Assembly (NCBI RefSeq): GCF_010183535.1 | Contig: NC_071332.1 | Location: 4,278,001-4,342,000 of the forward strand | Reading direction: 5' to 3' | DNA length: 64,000 nucleotides | From: Caenorhabditis remanei | Lineage: Eukaryota > Nematoda > Chromadorea > Rhabditida > Rhabditidae | Part shown: positions 56,363-64,000 of the stretch, piece by piece | Position numbering within the stretch: the first letter of the stretch is position 1 | How the letters are laid out: every line of letters begins with the position of its first letter | Program-made: the position numbers and the translations under genes | The notes under the pieces: generated by a model | What the model saw: only the letters and a program-made list of their open reading frames with translations | Told to the model about the DNA's origin: nothing | Database searches by the model: none

Positions 56363-57638
56363 TCAATTCTCTTTCAGAATAACAATAGTACACAATGGTG
56401 CAGGTGGGCATAGATCCAAAGATGTTGCATTACAGTAGGTCTGTACCATTTTGCACTCGTTCTGTCCGTAACATTTGATATTCTCGCATGGAGTGTCGTC
56501 GACGTTCTCGAGAATGGTGCCGACTGGAGGAGCGGGTGCTGGAAATAATAAACATGATGAGAGTAATTTGATGATTAAAAACTACACATTAAACATTTGT
56601 ATAGAACAGATAATTTCGAAGTTAATAAGTCAATCTTTGAACTAGCTAGACATTTATTAACCAGAAATCGGTTTCGAATTTTCTTGGTACATGAATGGCT
56701 CAGTTTTGAAATTTCTTTAATTACGTATGGTTTCGAATATCTCAGTTTAAAAACTTCGCTGGTTTCCAATAGTCTTGGTTACAAAGCGACTTGGTTTTGG
56801 AACGTCTTAGCTTTTAACCAAACGGAAGGAGGTTGCGGGTTGTCTTTCTAGGGAAGGTCAGGGAGTCAGTTTGGAAATATGGGACGTGACTTATATCATT
56901 GGAAATCTGAGAAAACGCTGATTTCAAATATATGTTCAGTTTTTGCCCTTGATGTCTGGTGTTCAAAAAAACGAGGTCAAAGTTCGGAAAAATAGAGAAT
57001 TAACGTATCAGAAAAGTAATAATTTGTCATTTTTCCAAGCTTTGATCTTGTTTTTTTTCGAATACCAGGCATCGAGGGCGAAAACTGAATATATATTTAA
57101 ATTCAGCGTTTCCTCAGCTTTCCAATGATATAGGTTACATCCCATAACTCCAAACTAAGTCCATGACTTTCCCTAGTTAGTGACGGCACGTTTTTATCTG
57201 GTTACTAAGCTGCGGTTTCAAAATGGATCGCGTTTTTGAAATAAATTAGTTTTGATATTGGTTCGGTTCTAAAACGTCTAGGTTATGTATAGGGTTTTAA
57301 ATATTGATTATTCTCAGAGAATTATATTCTGAGAATCCTTAAAGAAAAAATTTCGCTGATATTTGTATGAGATTTCAAAAAATCCCACGAACCGCAAAAA
57401 AACATTTTCGTCACAAAATATTTTAAAACAAAGCAATAAAAAGCTGTTCTAACCGTGGGAAGTAAATAAAACACCTGTCACCTTGACTGAATCACCATTT
57501 TTGCTAGCGTGTGTCTAAAAATTAGACACTGTTTTTTTGTTTTTCTTAAGCCGTTACTTTTTTCAAAGAAAGTCTTGACCTACCGAATTCTCTCAATCCA
57601 ATTTGAATCAATGCAAAAAACACGAAAAATAGATGCAT
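56363..57638 (-). CDS. Secreted six-Cys (CYG) protein A
   Basis: Exon 1, 57638-57584, encodes a signal peptide (MHLFFVFFALIQIGLREF). Exon 2, 56538-56363, gives the mature part, making 76 residues. The mature part starts APAPPVGTILENVDD and then carries C-x4-CYG-x3-C-x6-C-x7-C-x5-C (CENIKCYGQNECKMVQTYC onward), ending TIVILKEN. The exon 1 match is supported by a correct phase-1 junction and by its position divergent to the next gene. The 1,045-base intron contains a family A repeat (56848-57176). It is related to the four plus-strand genes that follow. I do not recognise a named family. A role in extracellular defence or cuticle biology is a guess. Confidence 0.65.
56848..57176. repeat. Family A palindromic repeat, copy 5
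   Basis: It has ends CTAGGGAAGGTCAGGGAGTC and CCATGACTTTCCCTAG, with the same internal mirrored segments as the other copies. It lies in the intron of the minus-strand CYG gene. Confidence 0.85.
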
Positions 57639-57922
57639 TGAGAGGAAGAAATACTGTTGAAAATGATCCATCTATCTGTCTCTCTTTCCAAAAATCCGTT
57701 GATCCGATTTAATATATTTTTGATCTTCATTTCTTTTTTTCTCGTTTTATTTTGTTTTCTTTTTCTCAGTTTCTAATCATAAACTAAAAGAAATAAACTA
57801 CTTTAAGTAATATATCTAACAATGCGGGAAACTTGATTACTTTATCCAATCCAACTTAGTCAGCCCACATATTTCCTGCATATACCAACGACGCGAGGAA
57901 AACTTATTCATTTCTCTATTCC

Positions 57923-58998
57923 ATGACTACTAGCTTTCTGCTTTTAGTCTGCTTTTTTATTATGATTTTCAGAAAAGGTAAGATTATCTTCAATTAATCA
58001 ATTAATCATTAATCAAAAAAAAACTTCAGAGACTATGTGCCAATCGGTCTGTAAAACTGTTACATGTTATGGTCAAGCGATTTGCCATGAGATAGATGAG
58101 CCGTATTACAATGGGACGTTGCTGCCGATTCCAAAAGTGGCACAGTGTTCGGATAAAAATATTGAGGATTACATTAAGGATATAATTGCGTCGAAGAATA
58201 TTGAATGTAAGTGTATGTGCACACGTTTTTTATAGTTTGTATATTTAGTTTCGTAGATAACAACTTAGAAGTTCTGAAGCCAATGCGAATAATTTGACGA
58301 GTTTACAAACTTTTTATACTACATTGTAAGGTAAAAAAGATAACCATGAATCAACCTAAATCTTAATAAAAATGTTTGAAGGAAATTTACATTATTGAAA
58401 AGCTGAGGTCACAGTGTTTCTGAATTTGTGATCAAATTTCAATAAATTTTAAAAATTCAAGTGTTTATTCTCTATATTTACCAATGTGTGGTAATTTGGC
58501 CGTAACACAGTTTTAGTTCAGAACCAAATTAAAAACCATTTGAAAATTTAAACCTATCTTTAGCTATAAAAATTTGCAATTTCAACATTAGGGCTAAGAG
58601 CATGACAGAGCCAGAAAAGTCTGTCATATAATATTTTACAGTAGAATAGCAATTTTGCTACTCTTGTGTACAGCAGAAATCCTGAGGATTCAGGCTATGT
58701 GTCAAAATTCTATGTAGAGCAAAAATGAATCAAGTTACAAAACTTTTGGTACTTTTAAGTATTGAAAACAGGTTCAAAATCCAATTTTTTTCATAATGAC
58801 TCATTTTCAGTACTCGTTCAAAAACCGGACTACATGAATTCCAATGACAAAGATGTCCTGTGCCAAGGTATCAATTGCTATGGTATGAATACGTGCACCA
58901 TTGTCAGAGTCCCCTGTGCCGACGACCCCACGTGCATCAATTATCTTCCCTTCTGCGATGACTCCCCGATCACCACAACGACCATTTCTATACTATAA
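57923..58998 (+). CDS. Secreted six-Cys (CYG) protein B with two modules
   Basis: Exons 57923-57977, 58030-58206 and 58811-58998 give 139 residues. A signal peptide (MTTSFLLLVCFFIMIF) is followed by a first module starting CKTVTCYGQAICHEI, whose fourth-Cys spacing is extended by an insert, and a second standard one, CQGINCYGMNTCTIVRVPCA with two more Cys (C-x4-C-x5-C-x6-C-x5-C-x6-C). Each module is in its own exon, which suggests exon duplication. The C-terminus is a Thr-rich stretch. The family is unnamed to me. The stop is 79 bases before the next gene's ATG, an operon-like spacing. Confidence 0.7.
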
Positions 58999-59076
58999 TT
59001 TTGAGAGGATCGTTAATTTTGAATGGGTTTTCTTTTTTCCTTGTTTCTTTCTAGTTTTTGTCAGTATTTCTGAATC

Positions 59077-59840
59077 ATGACATCTTTCCGTGCTGTATAT
59101 TACACGTAAGTCTTTATAAAATCATTTTTCAGTCATTCTTAATTATTCAGAATCACCCTAATGGCTGTTGTCATCATCTACCTGAACTCTTTTGCTAACG
59201 GTGGGGTCCATGTAATTTTTTGTCCCCTTGATTATTGTTTTCCACTTTCCCCTAACAATATGCTGTGTCTGTGTAATAAATGAAATTTTCCCATGGGAGA
59301 CTAAGGAATGTGTTAACAGAAATAGAACCAGAAAATTGGATTGTGTGTGATTATCTACTGATTCGTTGATTCTATATATTGGGTTATTGAAACAAAAATG
59401 CATAGATGTTTTTGTATTGTCGACTTTGCTCTAAACAAAAAATCGTAAAATGTTTGTCATACAGGCATGTAAATCATAAACTTTGATGATTTGAACTTTC
59501 TACCTATGGTCTTAGGACTCAAACATGATTTCCCAGTGTTACCGAGCGTTTAGATAGCCCCCCTCCAGAAACTCATCCCTACCGTATTCCAGAAGACAAG
59601 CCCCGGCTCGCCAAAGAAAACCGGCCATACACCATCCTAAGCACCGCCGAAAACCTCAAAGACTATGATCGTCTCTGTGTCAACGGAGCAGATATCAGAT
59701 GCTTCGGCGAATCCATTTGCAAAATCGCCCGGATCACTTGTGTACCCAACACAACATGCGATTCAATAATGCCAATCTGCACGGACCGGGAGGTTGAAGA
59801 CTACCAACCGAGAACCTTCAACACCACTTCTTCCCGTTAA
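59077..59840 (+). CDS. Secreted six-Cys (CFG) protein C
   Basis: Exons 59077-59105, 59151-59200 and 59554-59840 give 121 residues. The N-terminus (YYTITLMAVVIIYLNSFA) is a signal peptide spread over two exons. The mature part starts Pro-rich, then has CVNGADIRCFGESICKIARI, followed by three further Cys (C-x7-C-x5-C-x6-C-x5-C-x6-C). CYG is changed to CFG. The last exon is long and has no Met at its start, so it is easily missed by simple ORF searches. A TTTTTGTCAG site lies 17 bases before the ATG, as expected for a trans-spliced downstream gene. Confidence 0.65.
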
Positions 59841-59960
59841 CGCAACTTTCTCATGCTTGCTTTCTCTTTTGATCAAATCATGTTTTCCTTTTCCCCCAAC
59901 TCCCTTTTCCCATGTTTTGTTTTCATTCCACCGGATTTTTCTTCTTTTTGAAGTGAAAAT

Positions 59961-60188
59961 ATGAATAAGCTGATATTACTATTCTTATCAATTATAATAA
60001 ACTATTCGCAATCCGAGATCCCTGATGTCTGCGAATTCGTCACCTGTTACGGAGAATCTGTATGCGTTCCAGTGACTATACCTTGTTTATCAAATTCACC
60101 ATGCCCAATCGGACCGGCGTGTAGAATATATGCATGTCCGGACGGAAGTAACCCGAGAGACCATGCCGGCTGTTTTTTGCTGGACTGA
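59961..60188 (+). CDS. Secreted six-Cys (CYG) protein D
   Basis: This is one exon of 75 residues. A signal peptide (MNKLILLFLSIIINYSQSE) is followed directly by CEFVTCYGESVCVPVTIPCL and three more Cys (C-x4-C-x5-C-x6-C-x5-C-x5-C-x4-C), with an extra Cys pair near the end (CPDGSNPRDHAGCF). It is the simplest member: one signal peptide plus one module. Spacing to the previous stop is 120 bases. Confidence 0.75.
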   Translation: MNKLILLFLSIIINYSQSEIPDVCEFVTCYGESVCVPVTIPCLSNSPCPIGPACRIYACPDGSNPRDHAGCFLLD

Positions 60189-60402
60189 AAGTGTTCTAAT
60201 CGGATTTGTTTCGAAATGTATTATTCTGTTCTGACTTATTCTGTTTTTATTTTGTTTTATGACCCGTGAAACGAAAGTTAACTTTTCACTTGTCACGTCT
60301 CTCTCTCTCCCTCAAGCAATTAATCTCTTGACTCATCCTTCGGGTGCCTTATGCCTTACAACTTTTCTTTTTCTTTACTTCGTTTTATTGTATATTTTTC
60401 AA

Positions 60403-61472
60403 ATGGTGAGTAAAGTCTCTTCAAGAAATTCTCAAGAAAACTCGAAAAATTTCAGAATTTATCAATTCTACTCGCTCTAATCGCTGTTGGGAGCTGTGGT
60501 GTTATTAGTGAGTTTTTAGACATTGTAATTTCTTTAATTAGGCATTTAATTAGTTTTCAGAACTTACTGAAGACCAGCCGATTACTCACGAAGACCCATT
60601 ATGTGGTTCGGATAAGTGCCCGGATAATTACAGGTGACTTATTTTCATAGTTAATAACTTTTTGGTAGCTTTCCTAGGCATTCAGATATGCGCCTTCTGA
60701 AAATTGCCGGAAGAGGGAGAGAGCGCAGAGAAGCGAGAGTGTCTAGATTCTCTGCGTCTCTCGCCATCTTCTATCAAACATATCTCTGAAATCTGTAGAG
60801 CTATCAAAAAATGGTCAACTACAAAAATGTTGCCCTTGGTTTAATCTACACAACCAAAACAAATCTGAAAACATGGGACCGTTTTCAGTTCCGTGACACC
60901 TTTCCAAAGTTAAACTATAAACTTCTTTCAGATGTGAACTCCCAGACCCAAACACGGACTGTGACAATGAAGACGGCTGCTCAACTGCTCCAAAGTGTAT
61001 TGCTATTCGTTAGTTACCTTTTTAATTCAAATCTATTTTCTATTTACCCACAATTTTCAAGCAATCCGCAAACCAATATGCGCGGAGAACGAGGTGCTCA
61101 AAACCTGCGGCTCGGCGTGTGAACCAACGTGTGACAACCCGGAACCGGTATGTCAGAACATATAATTTGGCTGGAAATTTTTTTTTTCTTTTCCAGGAAT
61201 GCATTTCCACGTGCATGACAGACGTCTGTCAATGCAGGGAAGGATTTGTTCGGGATTCGACATCAGACCAGTGTGTGGAGAAAAACTCTTGCAGTAAGGG
61301 AGGAGGGATCGAGAATTTAAGAATTCAAATGTTTCGATTTTCAGAAAAGTGCACACGTGAATGCTCTGAAAACGAAAAATGCGAGTTTGTAACATTGCCT
61401 TGTGCGCAGGAACCATGTGCAGTGGTTGATGTATGTGTCGCGCCTCCCGTCGATAGAATTACACAAAAATGA
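60403..61472 (+). CDS. TIL-domain inhibitor fused to a six-Cys module
   Basis: Seven exons, 60403-60405 (only the ATG), 60456-60507, 60561-60633, 60932-60996, 61062-61147, 61197-61293 and 61345-61472, give 167 residues. The signal peptide is MNLSILLALIAVGSCGV. A Cys-containing linker follows, then a trypsin-inhibitor-like (TIL) domain: CAENEVLKTCGSACEPTCDN, CISTCMTDVCQCREGFVRDS and CVEKNSC, the ten-Cys pattern. The last exon then adds C-x3-C-x5-C-x6-C-x4-C-x5-C (CTRECSENEKCEFVTLPC onward), matching the module of the neighbouring genes without the YG pair. TIL proteins inhibit serine proteases. Intron 3 contains a family B repeat. AATAAA sites follow at 61509 and 61544. Confidence 0.75.
60633..60855. 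repeat. Family B palindromic repeat in TIL-fusion intron 3
   Basis: It contains GAGAGCGCAGAGAAGCGAGA / GATTCTCTGCGTCTCTC and both outer arms, the right one reading TATCAAAAAATGGTCAACTA. Confidence 0.85.
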
Positions 61473-61697
61473 CGTGTTTTAAACCACAATGTGTGTATTT
61501 CGTGACCCAATAAAATAGTTTTTATGATTTCCAAGAAACCAAAACAATAAAAGATCAGTCAACCAGGTGTCTCTTCTCTCGGCAACACACTTTTTTTTGA
61601 AAAATGGGCGGACTGAACGGAAACAACTGTTCTGGCGTGATAAAGAGGAGAGATAGCTGGCAGAAAAAAATCAGTCGGTTATTTGATTTCTAACAGA

Positions 61698-62452
61698 ATG
61701 GTGAGTTTTTAATCATGAATTTGATAAACTTATTCTTTTTCTTTCAGAAGACTCTAACCTTTCTACTATGCCTCATTGCAGTCAGCAGTGCTACTAGTAA
61801 GTCTTACTAGGGAAGGTCATGGAGTCGGCCTAGAGATATGGGTCATGACCTATATCAATAGAAAGCTGAAAAAACGGTGATTCCAAATATATATTCAGTT
61901 TTTGCCCTCAAGGCCTAGTATTCGAGAAAAACGAGGTCAAATTTTCGACCACAAACAAGTCCTTCCTGACATTCCTGACTTGAGAAAAATGTCATCAATT
62001 AAAAATGTCATCAATTAGCCCATTTAATAAAGGATCTTGAAATTTAGAGACATGTGGAGAAAACGAAGAACTTGTTGGCTGCCATAACACTTGTGAGCCG
62101 CAATGCGGGTATACTCCGGTAAGTTTCTAATTTCTTTTTTTTAGTCAAAATTGTCTCTAAATTACAGAAAGCCTGCACCGAGCAATGCATCATGAACGCT
62201 TGCGACTGCAAGGATGGATTTGTCCGTAACTCGCTGGGAAAGTGTGTAGAAGTCTTCCAGTGTACCAAAGAAACCACCAAGTGCCCGGAGAATGAGGAGT
62301 TCAAGGGATGCGGTACAGCGTGTGAGCCGACTTGTGAGAATCCGGATCCGAGGGCTTGCACCAAGCAGTGTTTAGTGAATGTGTGTCAGTGCTCCAAGGG
62401 ATTCGTTCGTCATGGATTCAGATGTATTGCGAAGGGGGATTGCCCGAAGTGA
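61698..62452 (+). CDS. Secreted double TIL-domain protease inhibitor
   Basis: Exons 61698-61700 (only the ATG), 61748-61796, 62048-62118 and 62168-62452 give 135 residues. The signal peptide is MKTLTFLLCLIAVSSAT. TIL domain 1 is CGENEELVGCHNTCEPQCGY with CIMNACDCKDGFVRNS; TIL domain 2 is CPENEEFKGCGTACEPTCEN with CLVNVCQCSKGFVRHGFRC. Each has the C-x-C followed by Gly-Phe-Val-Arg that closes TIL folds. The function is inhibition of secreted serine proteases, by family. The start-codon-only first exon is shared with the preceding TIL-fusion gene, suggesting common descent. Intron 2 contains a half family A repeat (61807-61952). AATAAA is at 62483-62488. Confidence 0.88.
61807..61952. repeat. 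Family A repeat, half copy, in TIL gene intron 2
   Basis: It reads CTAGGGAAGGTCATGGAGTC through TATTCGAGAAAAACGAGGTC, the left arm only. Confidence 0.8.
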
Positions 62453-64000
62453 ATTGATTTGTTTTTTTTCTGGCTTTAATCATAAATAAACGTTTTTGAT
62501 TCATTTTTTTCCAGATTTTCAGGAATTGAGAGTAGGCTATGTGGGCAATATAATGACCTAGAGGCTATGGCTACAGCGTCCTTCTGGCAAAACCTTGACA
62601 AGCAGGCCGCAGTTAATTACAGTGCTACAAATGCATATGGTATTGAATTTCAGATAAAAATCGTGGCCTACAATCTCAGGTCTTTTTAGTCTTGCAGATC
62701 GCCCATAAGCTATAGGTGTAGTCCGGAAGAAATTGAAGTGCACACTATATTTTTACTCGTCAATGCAGACTAACCGGAAGCGAAATATCAAGGATTAAAA
62801 ATGAACAATAAAATCTCACGTGTACATTCATCCAGAACAATAAATGAAAATGATATAATGATGTTTTGTGTCTTTTAAAATCTTGTAGTTCTCAGAAAAT
62901 TTTAATTCATCCCGAACTTTATAATCCACGAGGCTATAAAAGCGTTTCGATGAGCTAATAGATTCGTCACTTTTTCAATTTCAGCTATAATTACTTTGTT
63001 CATTTATATATAAAGTGTTTTTGTGGTAGTGTGTCTGCGTGTTGAAATTCTATAGTTTTTTATTTGAAACATTGAAAACTATTTTCTTCTTGGGTGGTCT
63101 TGGTTCTCAAATATCCCGGAATAGTGAACTTTAAGTTATTTATTTGAGAGAAGTCTCAAATTTCAGTTATGACTAACTATGATGATGAGTAATAAAAAAG
63201 AGACATTTTAATCGGTAGGCTATTACCGAGAAGCGGGGCGACAAGTCTCTGTCGTAATTTCTGACATCAATATTCCTGGAACGGCTTCTCCAAAATACAA
63301 TTTTTCCGTTTTTCGCAAGACTTTCCCAGAAAATGACTTCTGCCCTGCTTGATTCACCTGTCAAAATGCCAAGTTATACAGATCATTTTTCAAATCAACC
63401 TGTTCTGATTCCGGGAAAACCTTTCCGGGTGTAATGGTGTTTCCATGGTGTTGACTTGTAAACGTTTGTAGATTTTTATGTCACTTATATAAGTTTGTTG
63501 ACATAGTTTGAGTTTTTATAGACTGAACATATTACCTGACGCAGGATCGGGCTGTAAGCTTCTTGTATGTAGTAAATAACGTTGGAAAGCTGACAAGGTT
63601 TGCCTCAGAAGGTTTTTTTTTACCTAACTCTAGTATAGTTCCATTTTCGTCATGAAATCTCCCGTCTACCCATTTTTCAATCATTTCCGCAGCGTAAAAC
63701 TTTTGAGCTTTTTCTATAATTGCGTAGGTCCTCTTCAGTTTCCGGATTTCTAAAGTGCACAATTTCCTTTTTCAGTGACGTATCATACCTACCAAAGTCT
63801 GCCTTGAAAATAAAGCTTTCAGTTTTCAAGTAGAGTTTCTGAGAGCAAAGTTACAGTAGCCTACGAATTCGTTTTGAGTTCAGCTCGGAGCCATTATATA
63901 GTCCTGACATTTTCATTGTTCGCCATTATCCAAGCTCGCAATTTTAACAATTCTGAAAAATCCCCAGCAGTCTGAAAATGACAAAAATGTAGAGTGTGTT
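62453..64000. other. 3' flanking DNA and unresolved minus-strand exons
   Basis: No plus-strand gene is seen after the TIL gene. On the minus strand two exon-like pieces are present: 63749-63624 (IRKLKRTYAIIEKAQKFYAA, ending near ENGTILEL at a GTAAAA site) and 63357-63223 (KSFSGKVLRKTEKLYFGEAV to a stop). A linking segment at about 63595-63540 can read LSNVIYYIQEAYSPILRQ. I could not join them in one frame: a run of nine A near 63612-63620 breaks the reading. It may be a partial gene or a decayed one, and the window ends before its 5' part. Confidence 0.35.
63223..63763 (-). pseudogene. Possible partial or decayed minus-strand gene
   Basis: The exon-like pieces are described in the flank entry. 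The terminal piece 63357-63223 has an acceptor (TTTTGACAG) and 44 codons to TAA. The upstream piece 63749-63624 has an acceptor-like TTTAG and a GTAAAA donor. Their phases do not agree with the middle segment unless a very short intron or a frameshift is assumed. I do not recognise the protein. An alternative is that these are chance open frames. Confidence 0.25.

Overview
This window is nuclear DNA from a nematode, most likely a Caenorhabditis species of the Elegans group but not C. elegans itself. The reasons are small introns (about 42-60 bases) with TTTTCAG-type acceptors, nematode-specific families (SRBC and FMRFamide-type receptors, NRF-6-like acyltransferase, TIL inhibitors, a YGGYG peptide gene), and a cluster of HSP-16 small heat-shock genes close to, but distinct from, those I remember from C. 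elegans. All gene models were assembled by hand from reading frames and splice signals. Each main model closes into one in-phase open frame, but no transcript data were available.

Layout. 1-3.0 kb: no recognisable gene. 3.1-10.3 kb: five-gene-like density, with a neuropeptide-type GPCR (+), an SRBC-like chemoreceptor (-), a GNAT acetyltransferase (+) and a small Rossmann-fold dehydrogenase-like gene (-). 12.4-14.9 kb: a divergent synaptotagmin-like tandem C2 protein (-). 16.1-25.5 kb: the hsp-16 cluster, with seven genes, six of them in three divergent pairs that share heat-shock promoters and one orphan. Two of the pairs lie on the arms of an inverted duplication; one arm carries a 5'-truncated non-LTR retrotransposon exactly at a splice acceptor. 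An orphan RRM-like gene sits between the arms. 25.6-36.9 kb: gene-poor and repeat-bearing, followed by a small 73-residue protein gene. 39.3-48.8 kb: NRF-6-like acyltransferase, non-canonical poly(A)/uridylyl transferase, secreted WAP-type protein (all +, closely spaced) and a YGGYG neuropeptide-like/antimicrobial peptide gene (-). 48.8-54.4 kb: no confident gene. 54.4-56.1 kb: a UPF0046-type metallophosphoesterase. 56.4-62.5 kb: a cluster of six small secreted cysteine-rich genes, where a six-cysteine module (C-x3-7-C-x5-C-x6-C-x4-7-C-x5-6-C, often CYG) recurs in four genes and is fused to a TIL domain in a fifth. The last gene has two TIL domains. The end of the window holds possible exons of a minus-strand gene.

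Palindromic repeats occur throughout. Family A (about 330 bp, CTAGGGAAGG ends), family B (about 250 bp, outer arms ending in a pyrimidine-rich TAGTTGACAACTTTTTGATAGC arm and a core GAGACGCAGA...TCTGCGTCTC hairpin), family C (CGTAACTCGC... ends) and family D (iterated CGGGAAGA) sit in introns and intergenic DNA. The core hairpin of family B closely resembles hairpins found between the heat-shock elements of the hsp-16 promoters, which is the most unusual regulatory observation here.
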